DNA of 64,000 bases from Alphaproteobacteria bacterium (GCA_024742275.1 JANSYS010000005.1:124001-188000); one strand, 5' to 3'; shown: positions 18,039-27,234, counted from the first letter of the stretch. Notes: generated by a model not told the origin, from the sequence alone. A program made the numbers and translations.

Positions 18039-18111
18039 GGATAGGGCGCGGCGTATAGCGCGAATCCCCGAGAAACGCCACCCCAAACGGCACAGGGCGG
18101 CCGAATACGGT

Positions 18112-19059
18112 TCAGTTAAACAGGCTGGAAACCGAACGCTCTTCGCTGATGCGCTGAATCGCCTCGCCCAGCAGAGGGGCGACGGTGAGCTTGCGAATAT
18201 TGTGCGCCACCCTCACAGCCTCGGTCGCCTGGATCGAGTCGGTGGTTACCAGGGACGTCAGCGGCGACGATGTAACCCGGGCGACCGCGCCGCCCGACAG
18301 CACCCCGTGGGTGATGTAGGCATCGGCGGAAATCGCGCCGGCCTCGATCAGCGCCTCGGCTGCGTTGCACAGCGTTCCGCCGCTGTCGACGATGTCGTCG
18401 ACCAGGATGCAGCGCCGGCCATCCACGTCGCCGATGATGTTCATCACTTCGGACACACCGGCCCGCTCGCGCCGCTTGTCGATGATGGCAAGATCCGCAT
18501 GAATGCGGCTGGCGACCGCGCGGGCACGGACCACGCCACCCACATCGGGCGAAACCACCACCAAAGGCTCGTCGCCGTAGCGCGCCTTGATGTCGTCAAT
18601 GAACACCGGAGCGGCGAAAAGGTTGTCCGTCGGAATATCGAAGAAGCCCTGGATTTGGCCCGCGTGCAGGTCGATCGTCAGCACCCGGTCGGCACCCGCC
18701 TTGGTGATCAGGTTGGCCACCAATTTCGCCGAAATCGGCGTGCGCGGCCCCGACTTCCGGTCCTGACGGGCATATCCGTAATAGGGAATGACCGCCGTGA
18801 TTCGCCGTGCCGATCCGCGACGCAGCGCGTCGAGCGTCACCAGCAGTTCCATGAGGTTGTCGTTCGCCGGATAGCTCGTCGACTGAACCACGAACACGTC
18901 CTCGCCGCGGACGTTCTCCTGGATCTCGACGAACACCTCCATATCGGAGAAGCGTCTAATGTCCGCCTTGGTCAGCGGCAGATTCAGATAGGCGGAAATG
19001 GCCTCGGCCAGGGGCCTGTTAGAATTGCAGGCCAGAATCTTCGGGGCACGTGTCGACAT
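18112..19059 (-). CDS. prs: Ribose-phosphate pyrophosphokinase
   Basis: A 315-residue class I PRPP synthase, which makes PRPP from ribose 5-phosphate and ATP for nucleotide, histidine and NAD synthesis. It shows [20 protein letters not shown] near the N-terminus, GYARQDRK in the flexible loop, [14 protein letters not shown], and the PRPP-binding loop [14 protein letters not shown]. Length is the usual one. Upp and other PRPP users (hisI pathway, pyrimidine genes) are elsewhere in the window. Confidence 0.97.
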   Translation of the reverse strand: MSTRAPKILACNSNRPLAEAISAYLNLPLTKADIRRFSDMEVFVEIQENVRGEDVFVVQSTSYPANDNLMELLVTLDALRRGSARRITAVIPYYGYARQDRKSGPRTPISAKLVANLITKAGADRVLTIDLHAGQIQGFFDIPTDNLFAAPVFIDDIKARYGDEPLVVVSPDVGGVVRARAVASRIHADLAIIDKRRERAGVSEVMNIIGDVDGRRCILVDDIVDSGGTLCNAAEALIEAGAISADAYITHGVLSGGAVARVTSSPLTSLVTTDSIQATEAVRVAHNIRKLTVAPLLGEAIQRISEERSVSSLFN

Positions 19060-19162
19060 GGTGAGACCGACCTGGTGGCGGGCGGGGCGGCAGCGCCCCC
19101 TGGGCGAAGCGGCGCGACCTTACCCAGCGTCATCGATGCCCGCAAGGTAGAAGTCGGTTCGG

Positions 19163-19807
19163 TTACACCGTTTCGTCGGCCGCTCCGGACCCGTTGACCA
19201 TTCGCGCGCCCGGCAGAAAGGTATTTGCCATCTCCTCGGCCCGCGCGAGATATCCGTCCAACGCCTTCATTGTAGCGGCCATATCGGCGCTCTCGTCCTG
19301 TTTCCAGGCCCGCAATGTCGCCAACCACACCAACGACAGACCCTTCACCTTCAGCGGGCCGAACGGCAGCCGAACGCTCTCCCCGACCGCCTCCAGCGTT
19401 CGCGCCATGGAGCGTCCCAGGCTCGGCAGGGCGGCGAGCGCGCCGCCGGGATCGCGAGGCAGCGTATCCAGAATCGAAACATAGGCGTCCCGATCTGCGG
19501 CAAGACCGTCGAGCCGCGCCATCAGCGCTTCGAACAATCGGTCGCGCACCGGTATCGCCGGATCGGTCGCGTCCTCGTCCAGGCTTTGGGTCATGCGGCG
19601 ATCGACCCGATCGGCGATGGCGGCGAGAAGCCCGGCCTTGCAGCGCACGGTCCGCCGCGCGGTTGCCGGGTCTATTCCCGCCCGTTCGGCCGCCGCGCCC
19701 ACGGTGACCGCGCGCCATCCGTCGCCGCCCGCGATCTCCAGAGCAGCCGCCGCGAGCATGTCGACAGCGGTTTCAGGTGTTTCAGCCATCGTCGATTCGT
19801 CCGTCAT
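19163..19807 (-). CDS. TetR-fold protein with COQ9-like C-terminal part
   Basis: A 214-residue protein. Residues about 15-60 (AAALEIAGGDGWRAVTVGAAAERAGI with a following recognition-type helix) form a TetR-like helix-turn-helix. The C-terminal half, with RLFEALMARLDGL, then LVWLATLRAWKQDESADMAATMKALD, resembles the lipid-binding region of COQ9 proteins, which share the TetR fold. It may be a regulator, or a COQ9 relative with a role in ubiquinone synthesis. The start at 19807 avoids overlap with proC; the frame runs on to 19921. The gene follows proC by 64 bases. Confidence 0.7.
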   Translation of the reverse strand: MTDESTMAETPETAVDMLAAAALEIAGGDGWRAVTVGAAAERAGIDPATARRTVRCKAGLLAAIADRVDRRMTQSLDEDATDPAIPVRDRLFEALMARLDGLAADRDAYVSILDTLPRDPGGALAALPSLGRSMARTLEAVGESVRLPFGPLKVKGLSLVWLATLRAWKQDESADMAATMKALDGYLARAEEMANTFLPGARMVNGSGAADETV

Positions 19808-19871
19808 GGTTCTCAATATGTCGCCGTTTCGGCGGCCATCAAGACGCCGGTCCACGCGCCGCGGTCGACCG

Positions 19872-20690
19872 TCAGCCGGCCAACTCCTTGGAGCGCGCCG
19901 TGGCCGCCGCGATGGCGGCATCGAAAATCGGCTGGATTCCGTTCTCTGCGTCCATCAGCACCTTCAATGCCTCGGCCGTCGTCCCGCCCGGGCTTGTGAC
20001 GTTGATGCGCAACTGGGCGGCCGCCTCCTTCGACTGGCGGGCCAGTTCTCCGGACCCCGACACCGTCGACCGCGCCAAACGCATCGCCATGTCTTCGGGC
20101 AGCCCGGCCTTCGCCCCGGCGGCGGCGAGCGTCTCGATCAGCAGGAACACATAGGCGGGCCCGCCGCCGGAGAGCGCCGTGACCGCATCGATCTGGTCCT
20201 CCGTCTCGGCTTCCAACGCCTCGCCGACGGCTTCGAGCAGGCGGTGCGCCTGAGCCTTCTGGCTTTCGTTCACATGGACGTTGGCGACATAGGCCGTGAT
20301 GCCCCGACCGACTGCCGCGGGCGTGTTCGGCATGGCGCGCACGATCGGGACCGAGGCACCCAGCCGGTCCTCGAAATAGCCGATGGTCTTGCCGGCGGCG
20401 ATCGACAGGAAGTACGCGCCCGATCCCGCAAGCGCCGAGAGGGTCGCCAGCGCATCGTCCATCGCCTGAGGCTTGACCGCCAGAACGACCACGCCCGGTT
20501 TCAGGTCGCCCGGTAGGCCGTCCGCCGCCGAATGGACGGTCACCCGATCGTGTGCGGCGAGATCGCCCATGGCCTCCCTGTTGGGCTCAACCACATGAAC
20601 GCCGCCATCGGCCTCGCCGCTTTCGAGCCAGCCAGCCAACATTGCTCCGCCCATCTTGCCGCAGCCGATGAGCACCAGAGGATTGGACAT
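19872..20690 (-). CDS. proC: Pyrroline-5-carboxylate reductase
   Basis: A 272-residue enzyme for the last step of proline synthesis, reducing pyrroline-5-carboxylate with NAD(P)H. The Rossmann start is VLIGCGKMGGAMLAGW, VRAMPNTPAAVGRGI is typical, and the C-terminal signature region runs ALSGGGPAYVFLLIETLA to TVSGSGELARQS and VTSPGGTTAEALKVL. The start at 20690 (MSNPLVLIG) is chosen to begin just before the cofactor loop. It lies 43 bases after ybjN on the same strand. Confidence 0.96.
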   Translation of the reverse strand: MSNPLVLIGCGKMGGAMLAGWLESGEADGGVHVVEPNREAMGDLAAHDRVTVHSAADGLPGDLKPGVVVLAVKPQAMDDALATLSALAGSGAYFLSIAAGKTIGYFEDRLGASVPIVRAMPNTPAAVGRGITAYVANVHVNESQKAQAHRLLEAVGEALEAETEDQIDAVTALSGGGPAYVFLLIETLAAAGAKAGLPEDMAMRLARSTVSGSGELARQSKEAAAQLRINVTSPGGTTAEALKVLMDAENGIQPIFDAAIAAATARSKELAG

Positions 20691-20733
20691 TTCTCTCAGC
20701 CTTCTTCCCGTCAATTCCCGAAGGGACAGGCTG

Positions 20734-21237
20734 TCAGGCTTCCCCCGCCACGTCGAGCATGGAGGCGGCAACCGCCTCGTCCGCCGTCTTTCCGCCCCAG
20801 ATGACGAACTGGAAGGCGGGGAAGAACCGTTCCGCTTCGTTCAAGGCGACCTCGACAAGGTCCTCCATCTGCTCGACCGACACGCCGCCGGTGCCCCTGA
20901 CCAGAAGCGTGTGGCGGTACATCGGCACTCCGTCATCGGATCCCAGGTCGAAATGTCCGAGCCAGAGCTTCTCGTTCAAAAGGGCCAGCAGGACGCAGAC
21001 CTCGCGGCGTCGTTCAGCCGGGACCTTGCTTTCCAGAAGACAGGAGAAATGCAGTGCGCCCAGATCCTCCTGCCATAGGAAATAGAGACGGTAGTCGCAC
21101 CAGCGACCGGCGATCTCGACGGCCATCTCGTCGGAGCCGGCCCGATCGAAGGCCCATTCATTGGCCCCGACCAACTCCTCGAGCAAATCGAGCGGATTCT
21201 GGTGGACGACGGTGGAGTCGACGTACGTGACCGACAT
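20734..21237 (-). CDS. YbjN domain-containing protein
   Basis: A 167-residue protein of the YbjN family, which has a fold like type III secretion chaperones and unknown molecular role. Typical parts are NPLDLLEELVGANEWAFDR, LHFSCLLESKVPAERRREV, NEKLWLGHFDLGSDDG and a C-terminal DEAVAASMLDVAGEA. The start at 21237 follows GGGGGAA. The frame to 21426 is not conserved in look. It probably forms an operon with proC, as in many alphaproteobacteria. Confidence 0.88.
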   Translation of the reverse strand: MSVTYVDSTVVHQNPLDLLEELVGANEWAFDRAGSDEMAVEIAGRWCDYRLYFLWQEDLGALHFSCLLESKVPAERRREVCVLLALLNEKLWLGHFDLGSDDGVPMYRHTLLVRGTGGVSVEQMEDLVEVALNEAERFFPAFQFVIWGGKTADEAVAASMLDVAGEA

Positions 21238-21564
21238 ATCGGTAAGTTCCCCCTTGGGCGCGCTGGCCGGCGCGTCGGGGCGGCCCGGGATCGGGAAAGA
21301 CTGGCCGACAGTCCGTTCAGGTCGGCCACATCTTGTGGTGTGGGCCGCCGAATCACCACGAAGATTAGACTCACAAACTGGAGTCGGCCGTTCAACACAA
21401 GATTTTGCGGCAAATTGGACGTTCACACTCGATATCCAGTGTGAACTGGAAGGTATTGATATCGGTAGAAAACCCGCGACACGAAAATCGACGCGTTTTG
21501 TGCAGCGCAGAGACGGACCGCATTCAAGCCGGTCGAAAGTCGGCGCGAATCACCCCTGGAAGGC
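21238..21564. other. Intergenic region with perfect inverted repeat
   Basis: 327 bases between ubiK and ybjN. The only clear structure is GTTCACACT / AGTGTGAAC (21421-21429 and 21438-21446) with an 8-base spacer CGATATCC, 184 bases before ybjN. There is no T-run, so it is more like an operator than a terminator. No gene is supported in this stretch. Confidence 0.5.
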
Positions 21565-21981
21565 TCAATCGTCCTTCGCGCCGTTGTCGTTCGACCCGTC
21601 ATCCTTCAGCACGTCTTCGCGGGATGTCGTGTCCTCTGCCTTCGCCTTTCCGCGCGCCGACGTACGCCGGGTGGCGGCAGTGGCCCGCCGCCGGTCGGCG
21701 GTCGCCGCCTTCCGCTTCGGCGCGGGTTTCTTGGCGATGTCGAGTTTCGCCTCGAGTTCGGCAATCCGGTCCGCAAGCGCCGCCTGCTCCGACCGCGCTT
21801 TGACGGCCATGGCCTCGACGGCTTCGAACTCCTCGCGGGTCACCAGATCGCGATCCGCAAGGAAGCGTTCGAACTGCTGGTGAACAAGCTGCTCGATTTC
21901 CGCGCGAACGCCCGCGGCGGCACTCATCGCCCCGTTGGCAACGCGCGCAATATCGTCGAAAAACCGGCTACGGGTCTGCAT
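21565..21981 (-). CDS. ubiK: Ubiquinone biosynthesis accessory factor UbiK family protein
   Basis: A 138-residue protein with the BMFP domain: SRFFDDIARVANGAMSAA, then a helix and a coiled coil (REEFEAVEAMAVKARSEQAALADRIAELEAKL, about 48-80). UbiK helps the Ubi complex in aerobic ubiquinone synthesis through trimeric coiled coils. The last 55 residues are a basic Lys/Arg/Ala-rich tail with SRRR-type repeats and then Asp residues, which is not part of the E. coli protein. Divergent from hldD. Confidence 0.85.
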   Translation of the reverse strand: MQTRSRFFDDIARVANGAMSAAAGVRAEIEQLVHQQFERFLADRDLVTREEFEAVEAMAVKARSEQAALADRIAELEAKLDIAKKPAPKRKAATADRRRATAATRRTSARGKAKAEDTTSREDVLKDDGSNDNGAKDD

Positions 21982-22141
21982 GGCTCACCTCCTGCTGTTT
22001 CTGGATATGTCACCGCCACCGTGCGGGATCAAGGACGCCGATGCCGCAGCGCGGGTTCGCCGCTAACCGTTGGGCGAATTCGACGCTTCGTGTAGCGTGT
22101 CGCCGCACTCGGAATTCAGCCCAGCAGGAGCGCGTCAGTCC

Positions 22142-23125
22142 ATGATCATCGTCACCGGTGGCGCCGGTTTCATCGGCTCCAATCTCGTCGCCGGCCTGGA
22201 ACAGGCCGTGGGCGGCGACATCGTCGTCGTCGACCGGCTCGGTACCGACGAGAAGTGGCGCAACATCGCCAAGCGCGAGCTGGCGGCGATCGTCCCGCCG
22301 GAGGACTTCTTCGAGTTTCTGGAACGCCATCGGGGGGACGTGGAGACGGTCTTCCATCTCGGGGCCATTTCCGCCACGACCGAGCGGGACGCGGACCTGA
22401 TCGTGCGGGAGAACATCACACTGCCGTTGCGCCTCTGGCACTGGTGCGCCGAAAACCGCACCCGTCTGATCTATGCCTCTTCGGCCGCGACCTACGGCGA
22501 CGGCAGCGCCGGCTTCGACGACGACGACAGCCCCGAGGGCCTCGCCGCGCTGCGCCCCATGAACGCCTATGGCTGGTCCAAGCATGCCTTCGACCGACGG
22601 GCGATCCGACTCGCCGCCTCGGGCGTGCATCCGCCGCAATGGGTGGGGCTCAAGTTTTTCAATGTCTACGGTCCGAACGAGTACCATAAAGGATCGATGA
22701 AGAGCGTCGTTGCGCAGATCACGCCGAAGATCATGGCCGGCGAGAGCGCGAAACTCTTCACGTCGCATCACCCGGACTATCCGGACGGCGGCCAGCTGCG
22801 CGACTTCGTCTATGTGGACGATTGCGTTCGCGTGATGCTCTGGCTGCTGGATGCTGGGGAAGTCAACGGGGTCTTCAACCTCGGCACCGGGGCGGCCCGC
22901 AGCTTCGCCGACCTGGCCCGTTCGGTGTTCGCCGCCCTAGACCAGGAGGAGCGTATCGAGTTCATCGAGATGCCGGAGGCGATCCGCGACCGCTACCAGT
23001 ACTTCACCCAAGCGCGCATGGACCGTCTGCGAGGCGCCGGCTACCCGGACCAGTTCACCACCCTGGAGGAAGGGGTGCGACGCTACGTAAAGGGGTTCCT
23101 GACGTCCGACGATCCCTATCGCTAG
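22142..23125 (+). CDS. hldD: ADP-glyceromanno-heptose 6-epimerase
   Basis: A 327-residue extended SDR that epimerises ADP-D-glycero-D-manno-heptose to the L-glycero form for the lipopolysaccharide core. The N-terminal MIIVTGGAGFIGSN is the NADP loop, and YASSAATYGDG and MNAYGWSKHAFD carry the Ser, Tyr and Lys. VGLKFFNVYGPNEYHKGSM is the family marker. The start at 22142 is chosen from the cofactor loop; the frame opens at 22070. Its presence implies a heptose-containing LPS core. The phosphoesterase starts 15 bases downstream. Confidence 0.95.
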   Translation: MIIVTGGAGFIGSNLVAGLEQAVGGDIVVVDRLGTDEKWRNIAKRELAAIVPPEDFFEFLERHRGDVETVFHLGAISATTERDADLIVRENITLPLRLWHWCAENRTRLIYASSAATYGDGSAGFDDDDSPEGLAALRPMNAYGWSKHAFDRRAIRLAASGVHPPQWVGLKFFNVYGPNEYHKGSMKSVVAQITPKIMAGESAKLFTSHHPDYPDGGQLRDFVYVDDCVRVMLWLLDAGEVNGVFNLGTGAARSFADLARSVFAALDQEERIEFIEMPEAIRDRYQYFTQARMDRLRGAGYPDQFTTLEEGVRRYVKGFLTSDDPYR

Positions 23126-23140
23126 GGGCGAGGCCACACG

Positions 23141-23965
23141 GTGCGCCTGCTCGCGATCTCTGACCTGCACCTGGCAAGCTCAATCAACCGCGCCGCGCTG
23201 GACGCCCTGCCGACGCACCCCGAGGACTGGCTGATCGTCGCGGGCGACGTGGCGGAGCGGCTGGAGACCGTATCCGAGGCGCTCGACTTCCTCGCCCAGC
23301 GCTTCGCCAAGGTGATCTGGGTGCCGGGCAACCACGAGCTCTGGGCGCGTCCCAGCCTGGACGAGCCCGCCGGGGTCGCGCGCTACGGGGCGCTGGTCGA
23401 CCGGATTCGCACACTCGGCGTTGTCACGCCGGAAGACCCCTTTCCCGTTTGGCCGGGACCGCTGCCGGAGGGCGTCGCGCGGCTGGTCATCGCCCCGCTG
23501 TTTCTGCTCTACGACTACAGCTTCCGTCCCGACGACGTCCCGATCGACAGGGTCGTCGAATGGGCCGAGGAGACCCACAACGTCTGCAGCGACGAACTCC
23601 TGCTCTCACCGGCTCCCTACGGAAGCCGGATCGAATGGTGTCATGCCCGCCTGGCGGAGGCCGAGCGGCGGCTGACCGATGAGATCCCCTCCGGCAGCCA
23701 TACGGTGCTGGTGAACCACTGGCCGTTGCGCCGGGATGTCGTGCGCATTCCCCGCGTGCCGAGGTTCACCCCCTGGTGCGGCACCGTGCTGACCGAAGAC
23801 TGGCACATACGCTTCTCTGCCTATGCCGCCGTGAGCGGACATCTGCACACGCGGCGAACCGACATGCGCGGCGCGACTCGGTTCGAGGAAGTCTCTCTCG
23901 GCTACCCCCGGCAATGGGAGCACGGCCGCGGTATCGTCGGATATCTCCGGGAGATCGTCGGCTGA
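23141..23965 (+). CDS. Calcineurin-like metallophosphoesterase
   Basis: A 274-residue metallophosphoesterase with the metal-binding series SDLHLAS (7-13), GDVAERLE, GNHELW, VNHWP and SGHLHTRR. The start is a GTG at 23141, 15 bases after hldD and preceded by GGGGCGAGG, so the two are probably cotranscribed. It lacks a signal peptide. The substrate cannot be told; phosphodiesters or an LPS precursor are possible given the neighbour. Confidence 0.88.
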   Translation: MRLLAISDLHLASSINRAALDALPTHPEDWLIVAGDVAERLETVSEALDFLAQRFAKVIWVPGNHELWARPSLDEPAGVARYGALVDRIRTLGVVTPEDPFPVWPGPLPEGVARLVIAPLFLLYDYSFRPDDVPIDRVVEWAEETHNVCSDELLLSPAPYGSRIEWCHARLAEAERRLTDEIPSGSHTVLVNHWPLRRDVVRIPRVPRFTPWCGTVLTEDWHIRFSAYAAVSGHLHTRRTDMRGATRFEEVSLGYPRQWEHGRGIVGYLREIVG

Positions 23966-24098
23966 TCCGTCCGCCGGTAGCGCCGCGCGCCGCCATCTGG
24001 CACAGCTTGGGCTGCCGCGATAGGCTGGCCGCCAAACAATCCGGGATTCGCCCCAGCTAGAAGCGGCGGCGCATTCGACGCCGGGAGGAAGGATCGAT

Positions 24099-25235
24099 AT
24101 GAAGATGCGTGCCTGCGTTCTGCGCGAGATCGGGGCGGAGATGCCCTATGCCAAAAGCGTTCCCCTGGCGGTCGAAGAGATCGAGTTGGATCCGCCGGGT
24201 CCGGGCGAGCTGCTGGTCAGGATCGTCGGCGCCGGCCTCTGTCATTCCGACCTGTCGGTGATCAACGGATCGCGCCCGCGCCCGCTGCCCGTGGTGCTCG
24301 GGCACGAAGGCGCCGGCGAGGTGGTCGAGGTCGGTCCGGGGATCCGCGACATCGCGGTCGGCGACCCGGTGGTTTTCCAGTTCTCGGCGAGTTGCGGACG
24401 CTGCGTCCGCTGCCTCGAAGGCCGGCCGCAGATCTGCGAGACGCATGCGATCGCCCGGGCCAAGGGTGAGCTCATGGGCGGCGGCAAACGTCTGAGGGAT
24501 GCGAAGGGCGACGCGGTGAACCATCAGACCGGAGTATCCTGCTTTGCCGAATACGCCGTGGTCGACCGGGGGTCTGTGGTGAAGATCGACAGCGACATAC
24601 CGCTCGAAACGGCCGCCATCTTCGGCTGCGCGGTGATGACGGGCGTCGGAGCAGCCTTGAATGCCGCTCGGGTCGCACCGGGCGACAAGGTAGCCGTCAT
24701 CGGTCTCGGAGGGGTCGGTTTCTCAGCCATGCTTGGGGCTATTCTGGGCGGCGCCGCCCAGGTCATCGCGGTCGATATCAATCCGGCCAAGCTTGGTCTT
24801 GCCCGCCAGCTCGGGGCCCACCACACCGTCGACGCCCGCGAGGCGGATCACGTGCAGCAGATCAGGGACCTGACCGGCGGCGGCGTCGATGTCTCCCTGG
24901 AAGGGGCCGGCGTCATCCCGGCCCTCAAAACCGGTTACGACATCCTCAGAGCGGGCGGCCAACTGGTGACGGTAGGGCTATCGCCGCAGGGGGCGGATTT
25001 TCCGATCCCCGCGGCGGATCTGGTCAGCCGCGAGATCGCCGTCCGGGGCAGCTACATGGGATCCTGCGTGCCGGTGCGCGACATTCCGAAGTATCTGGAG
25101 GCGTTTCGCCAAGGACGGCTGCCGGTCGACCAACTCATCGGCGAACATATAGGCTTCGACAAGGTGAACGAGGGTTTCGACAAACTGGCTTCAGGCGAGG
25201 CCGTCCGTCAGATCCTCACGCCCCATGCCGGTTGA
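24099..25235 (+). CDS. Zinc-dependent alcohol dehydrogenase
   Basis: A 378-residue medium-chain dehydrogenase with intact zinc sites. The catalytic site includes CHSDLSV near residue 48 and GHEGAGEVVEVG near 68. The structural zinc loop is CGRCVRCLEGRPQIC, and the NAD loop is GLGGVGFSAMLGAILGGA. It resembles the group of class III/aryl-alcohol type dehydrogenases. The ATG at 24099 follows GGAGGAAGG. It appears monocistronic, with the PAS gene convergent 8 bases after it. Confidence 0.92.
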   Translation: MKMRACVLREIGAEMPYAKSVPLAVEEIELDPPGPGELLVRIVGAGLCHSDLSVINGSRPRPLPVVLGHEGAGEVVEVGPGIRDIAVGDPVVFQFSASCGRCVRCLEGRPQICETHAIARAKGELMGGGKRLRDAKGDAVNHQTGVSCFAEYAVVDRGSVVKIDSDIPLETAAIFGCAVMTGVGAALNAARVAPGDKVAVIGLGGVGFSAMLGAILGGAAQVIAVDINPAKLGLARQLGAHHTVDAREADHVQQIRDLTGGGVDVSLEGAGVIPALKTGYDILRAGGQLVTVGLSPQGADFPIPAADLVSREIAVRGSYMGSCVPVRDIPKYLEAFRQGRLPVDQLIGEHIGFDKVNEGFDKLASGEAVRQILTPHAG

Positions 25236-25243
25236 GAGCGACG

Positions 25244-25888
25244 TCAGCGTCGGACGCGGGGCACGGTGCCCACGAGAAGCCGGCTGACCGCGCCTTCGTC
25301 GTCGACGAAGGGCAGAATCAGGCGGTCCCACTCGGCATGACACTGGTCAAGGCGGCAGCGGTGAAAGGCGCGCAAGGGTTGTCTGCGGATCGAAACCGCC
25401 CGGTAGATGGCGAAGAAGAACGCCGCAAGATATGCCGACGGAATGTCCCAGACGCATCTCCCGGTCATATCGATCTTCGAGTACAGGGTGATCCGCGCAC
25501 CATAGAGCCGAAACCGGAAATCGCCTCCTCCCGCGCACGGCTCCAGCAGCGCCATGGAACCGAGAGCCGGCTTCAGGTCCAAAGGGTCGATCGTGCGGGA
25601 GGATGGCGGCCCCGCTCTCCACCTGCGTTCCAGCCAGAACTCGTGCAGGAAATCCAAGACGTCGCATCCGAACCTCCCGGCCTCCGGATGCCACGCGAGC
25701 CTCGGTCGCTCGCTTTCCATGGTCTCAAAGAACCGATCAATCAGCCGGCGGCCACCCACGGCGAGTTCGTCGGCGGCCAATTCGGCGTCCCGGCGCAGAT
25801 CGGAACTCGGTTTCCGTCCGCTGGAGATGTCGGACCAAAACGCTCCGAGAGCTTTGGCTGCACGCATGTCTTGAGCGAGCGGCTTCAT
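25244..25888 (-). CDS. PAS domain-containing protein
   Basis: A 214-residue protein of the PAS_5 type abundant in Rhodospirillales. The pattern FLHEFWLERR, DIDPLDLKPALGSMALLEP-like, FRFRLYGARI, MTGRCVWDIPSAYL and CRLDQCHAEWDRLILPFVDD matches this family. No output domain is present, so it may act as a stand-alone sensor or binding module. A sigma70-like promoter lies upstream at 25968-25996. Confidence 0.85.
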   Translation of the reverse strand: MKPLAQDMRAAKALGAFWSDISSGRKPSSDLRRDAELAADELAVGGRRLIDRFFETMESERPRLAWHPEAGRFGCDVLDFLHEFWLERRWRAGPPSSRTIDPLDLKPALGSMALLEPCAGGGDFRFRLYGARITLYSKIDMTGRCVWDIPSAYLAAFFFAIYRAVSIRRQPLRAFHRCRLDQCHAEWDRLILPFVDDEGAVSRLLVGTVPRVRR

Positions 25889-25967
25889 AGAGCTTCAACC
25901 TTGTGACCGCTTACGAACCGGCTACGCCCGACTCGGCGCCGGCCAGTCGCCGAAAACGAATACAAAC

Positions 25968-25996
25968 ATATGAAAAGTTCTATCATCAACTGTCAA
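25968..25996 (-). promoter_or_regulatory. Possible sigma70 promoter of the PAS gene
   Basis: On the minus strand a perfect TTGACA (25991-25996) lies 17 bases before TCATAT (25968-25973), in an AT-rich patch about 80 bases upstream of the PAS start at 25888. The -35 overlaps a small inverted repeat ATCAA/TTGAT. Confidence 0.45.
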
Positions 25997-26043
25997 TTGA
26001 TGGACGCAGCCCAACCGCACGCGTCCACGGACCGCCTCGGTGA

Positions 26044-26076
26044 GGTAAAAAAATTGCCGGGAACCACGGTTCCCGG
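26044..26076 (-). terminator. Strong intrinsic terminator
   Basis: A perfect 11-bp stem TTGCCGGGAAC / GTTCCCGGCAA with the 4-base loop CACG, followed on the minus strand by a run of seven T. It ends transcripts that come from lysR or from a start within 26076-26270. Confidence 0.85.
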
Positions 26077-26270
26077 CAAGTTGAACAGGGAGGCTTCACG
26101 TCTGGGAGACGTAGGATCCCGAAGGACCCTGCTCCGAGCGGGGGGGCTCGGAGGTGATGCTGCAACGCAACATCGCGATGACTATGAAATAGGCACTCGC
26201 CGCTCTGCAGACCACACCTATTTGTTCAGTTCGGCCATGCGGTTTTTGCATAGCTTGGTTTGCGATTTAT

Positions 26271-27161
26271 TCAGAATTGCGAGTTCGCCACTTCCTGGAT
26301 AAGGAAATCCCGCAGCACCATGATCCGCTTGGAATGGCGAAGTTCCTCGGGATAAACGAAATACGTCGGTACTTGCGGCCCTTCGAGGTCCGGGATCACG
26401 CGGATCAGGCTGACGTCCTCCCTGGCCATGTAATCCGGCAGCGCCGCAATGCCCAGGCCGGTCTGCACCGCCCGATAGATCGCGAAGTAGTTGTTCAGCC
26501 GGACCACGTTGACGTGGCGGCCACGGTGTCCGGCCGCGGTGTCCAGGAGCCAATTCACGTTCGGAAACGGCGGGTGGGCTGTTTCCCCGTAGATTACCAG
26601 ACGGTGGCTGGCCAGATCGGCAGGCGACTTGGGCAACCCGTACTTCGTCAGATACTCGGGCGCGGCATACAGGTGGAACTTGATGGTTTTGAGGTGGCGC
26701 TGGATCAGATCCGGCTGCCGCGGCGGCGTGAGCCGGATCGCAACATCGGCCTGCCGCATGGCGAGATCGAGTTCGCTGTCGTTCAGGATGACCGTCAGCC
26801 CGATCTCCGGGTAAAGCTCGAGAAACGCGGCCAGCCTGGGAGCCAGCCAATTGGACCCGAGCGCCACGGTCGTGGTCAGCCGCAGGGGGCCCTTTGGACT
26901 GTCCTTTCCCTCGGACAGAAGCGCCTCGGTCGTGGCCAGTTTGGCGAACACGTCCCGCGCGGTCTGATAGAGCACTTCGCCCTGCTCGGTCAGAATCAGC
27001 CCACGGGCATGGCGGTGAAAAAGCGGTAGCTTCAGGCTTTCCTCGAGCGCGCTGATCTGGCGGCTGACCGCCGACTGGCTGAGGTTTAGGGTCTCGCCGG
27101 CATGGGTGAAGCTGCCCGCTTCGGCGACGGCATGAAAAATCCTGAGCTTGTCCCAGTCCAT
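26271..27161 (-). CDS. LysR family transcriptional regulator
   Basis: A 296-residue LysR-type regulator. The winged helix-turn-helix covers residues 1-60 (AVAEAGSFTHAGETLNLSQSAVSRQISALEE). The substrate-binding part runs from about 90 to the end, with LRLTTTVALGSNWLAPRL and AIRLTPPRQPDLIQR. The ligand and target are unknown. It lies 73 bases downstream of trxB on the same strand, not divergent from a target gene, and is followed by a long structured 3' region. Confidence 0.93.
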   Translation of the reverse strand: MDWDKLRIFHAVAEAGSFTHAGETLNLSQSAVSRQISALEESLKLPLFHRHARGLILTEQGEVLYQTARDVFAKLATTEALLSEGKDSPKGPLRLTTTVALGSNWLAPRLAAFLELYPEIGLTVILNDSELDLAMRQADVAIRLTPPRQPDLIQRHLKTIKFHLYAAPEYLTKYGLPKSPADLASHRLVIYGETAHPPFPNVNWLLDTAAGHRGRHVNVVRLNNYFAIYRAVQTGLGIAALPDYMAREDVSLIRVIPDLEGPQVPTYFVYPEELRHSKRIMVLRDFLIQEVANSQF

Positions 27162-27234
27162 CGCCCGACCGTCACTCGACCCGTTTCTCGTTCCTGTCTA
27201 CACGATCCGGCGGGAAGAAGGAACGTGGCGGGAT

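Larger units (their letters stand above)
25889..26270. other. Structured intergenic region before the PAS gene
   Basis: 382 bases between PAS and lysR. It holds the promoter at 25968-25996, the intrinsic terminator at 26044-26076 (minus strand) and, between that terminator and lysR, further hairpins: ACGTCT-GGG-AGACGT around 26098-26112 and CTCCGAGC / GCTCGGAG around 26131-26153. A 50-codon open frame on the minus strand uses rare codons and ends within the hairpins; I do not accept it as a gene. The region may be a small RNA or a long structured 3' end of lysR. Confidence 0.5.

Noticed and set aside
26118-26250. A 50-codon minus-strand frame after lysR
   Set aside because: Rare codons, no good ribosome site, and it runs through hairpins; an RNA role is more likely.
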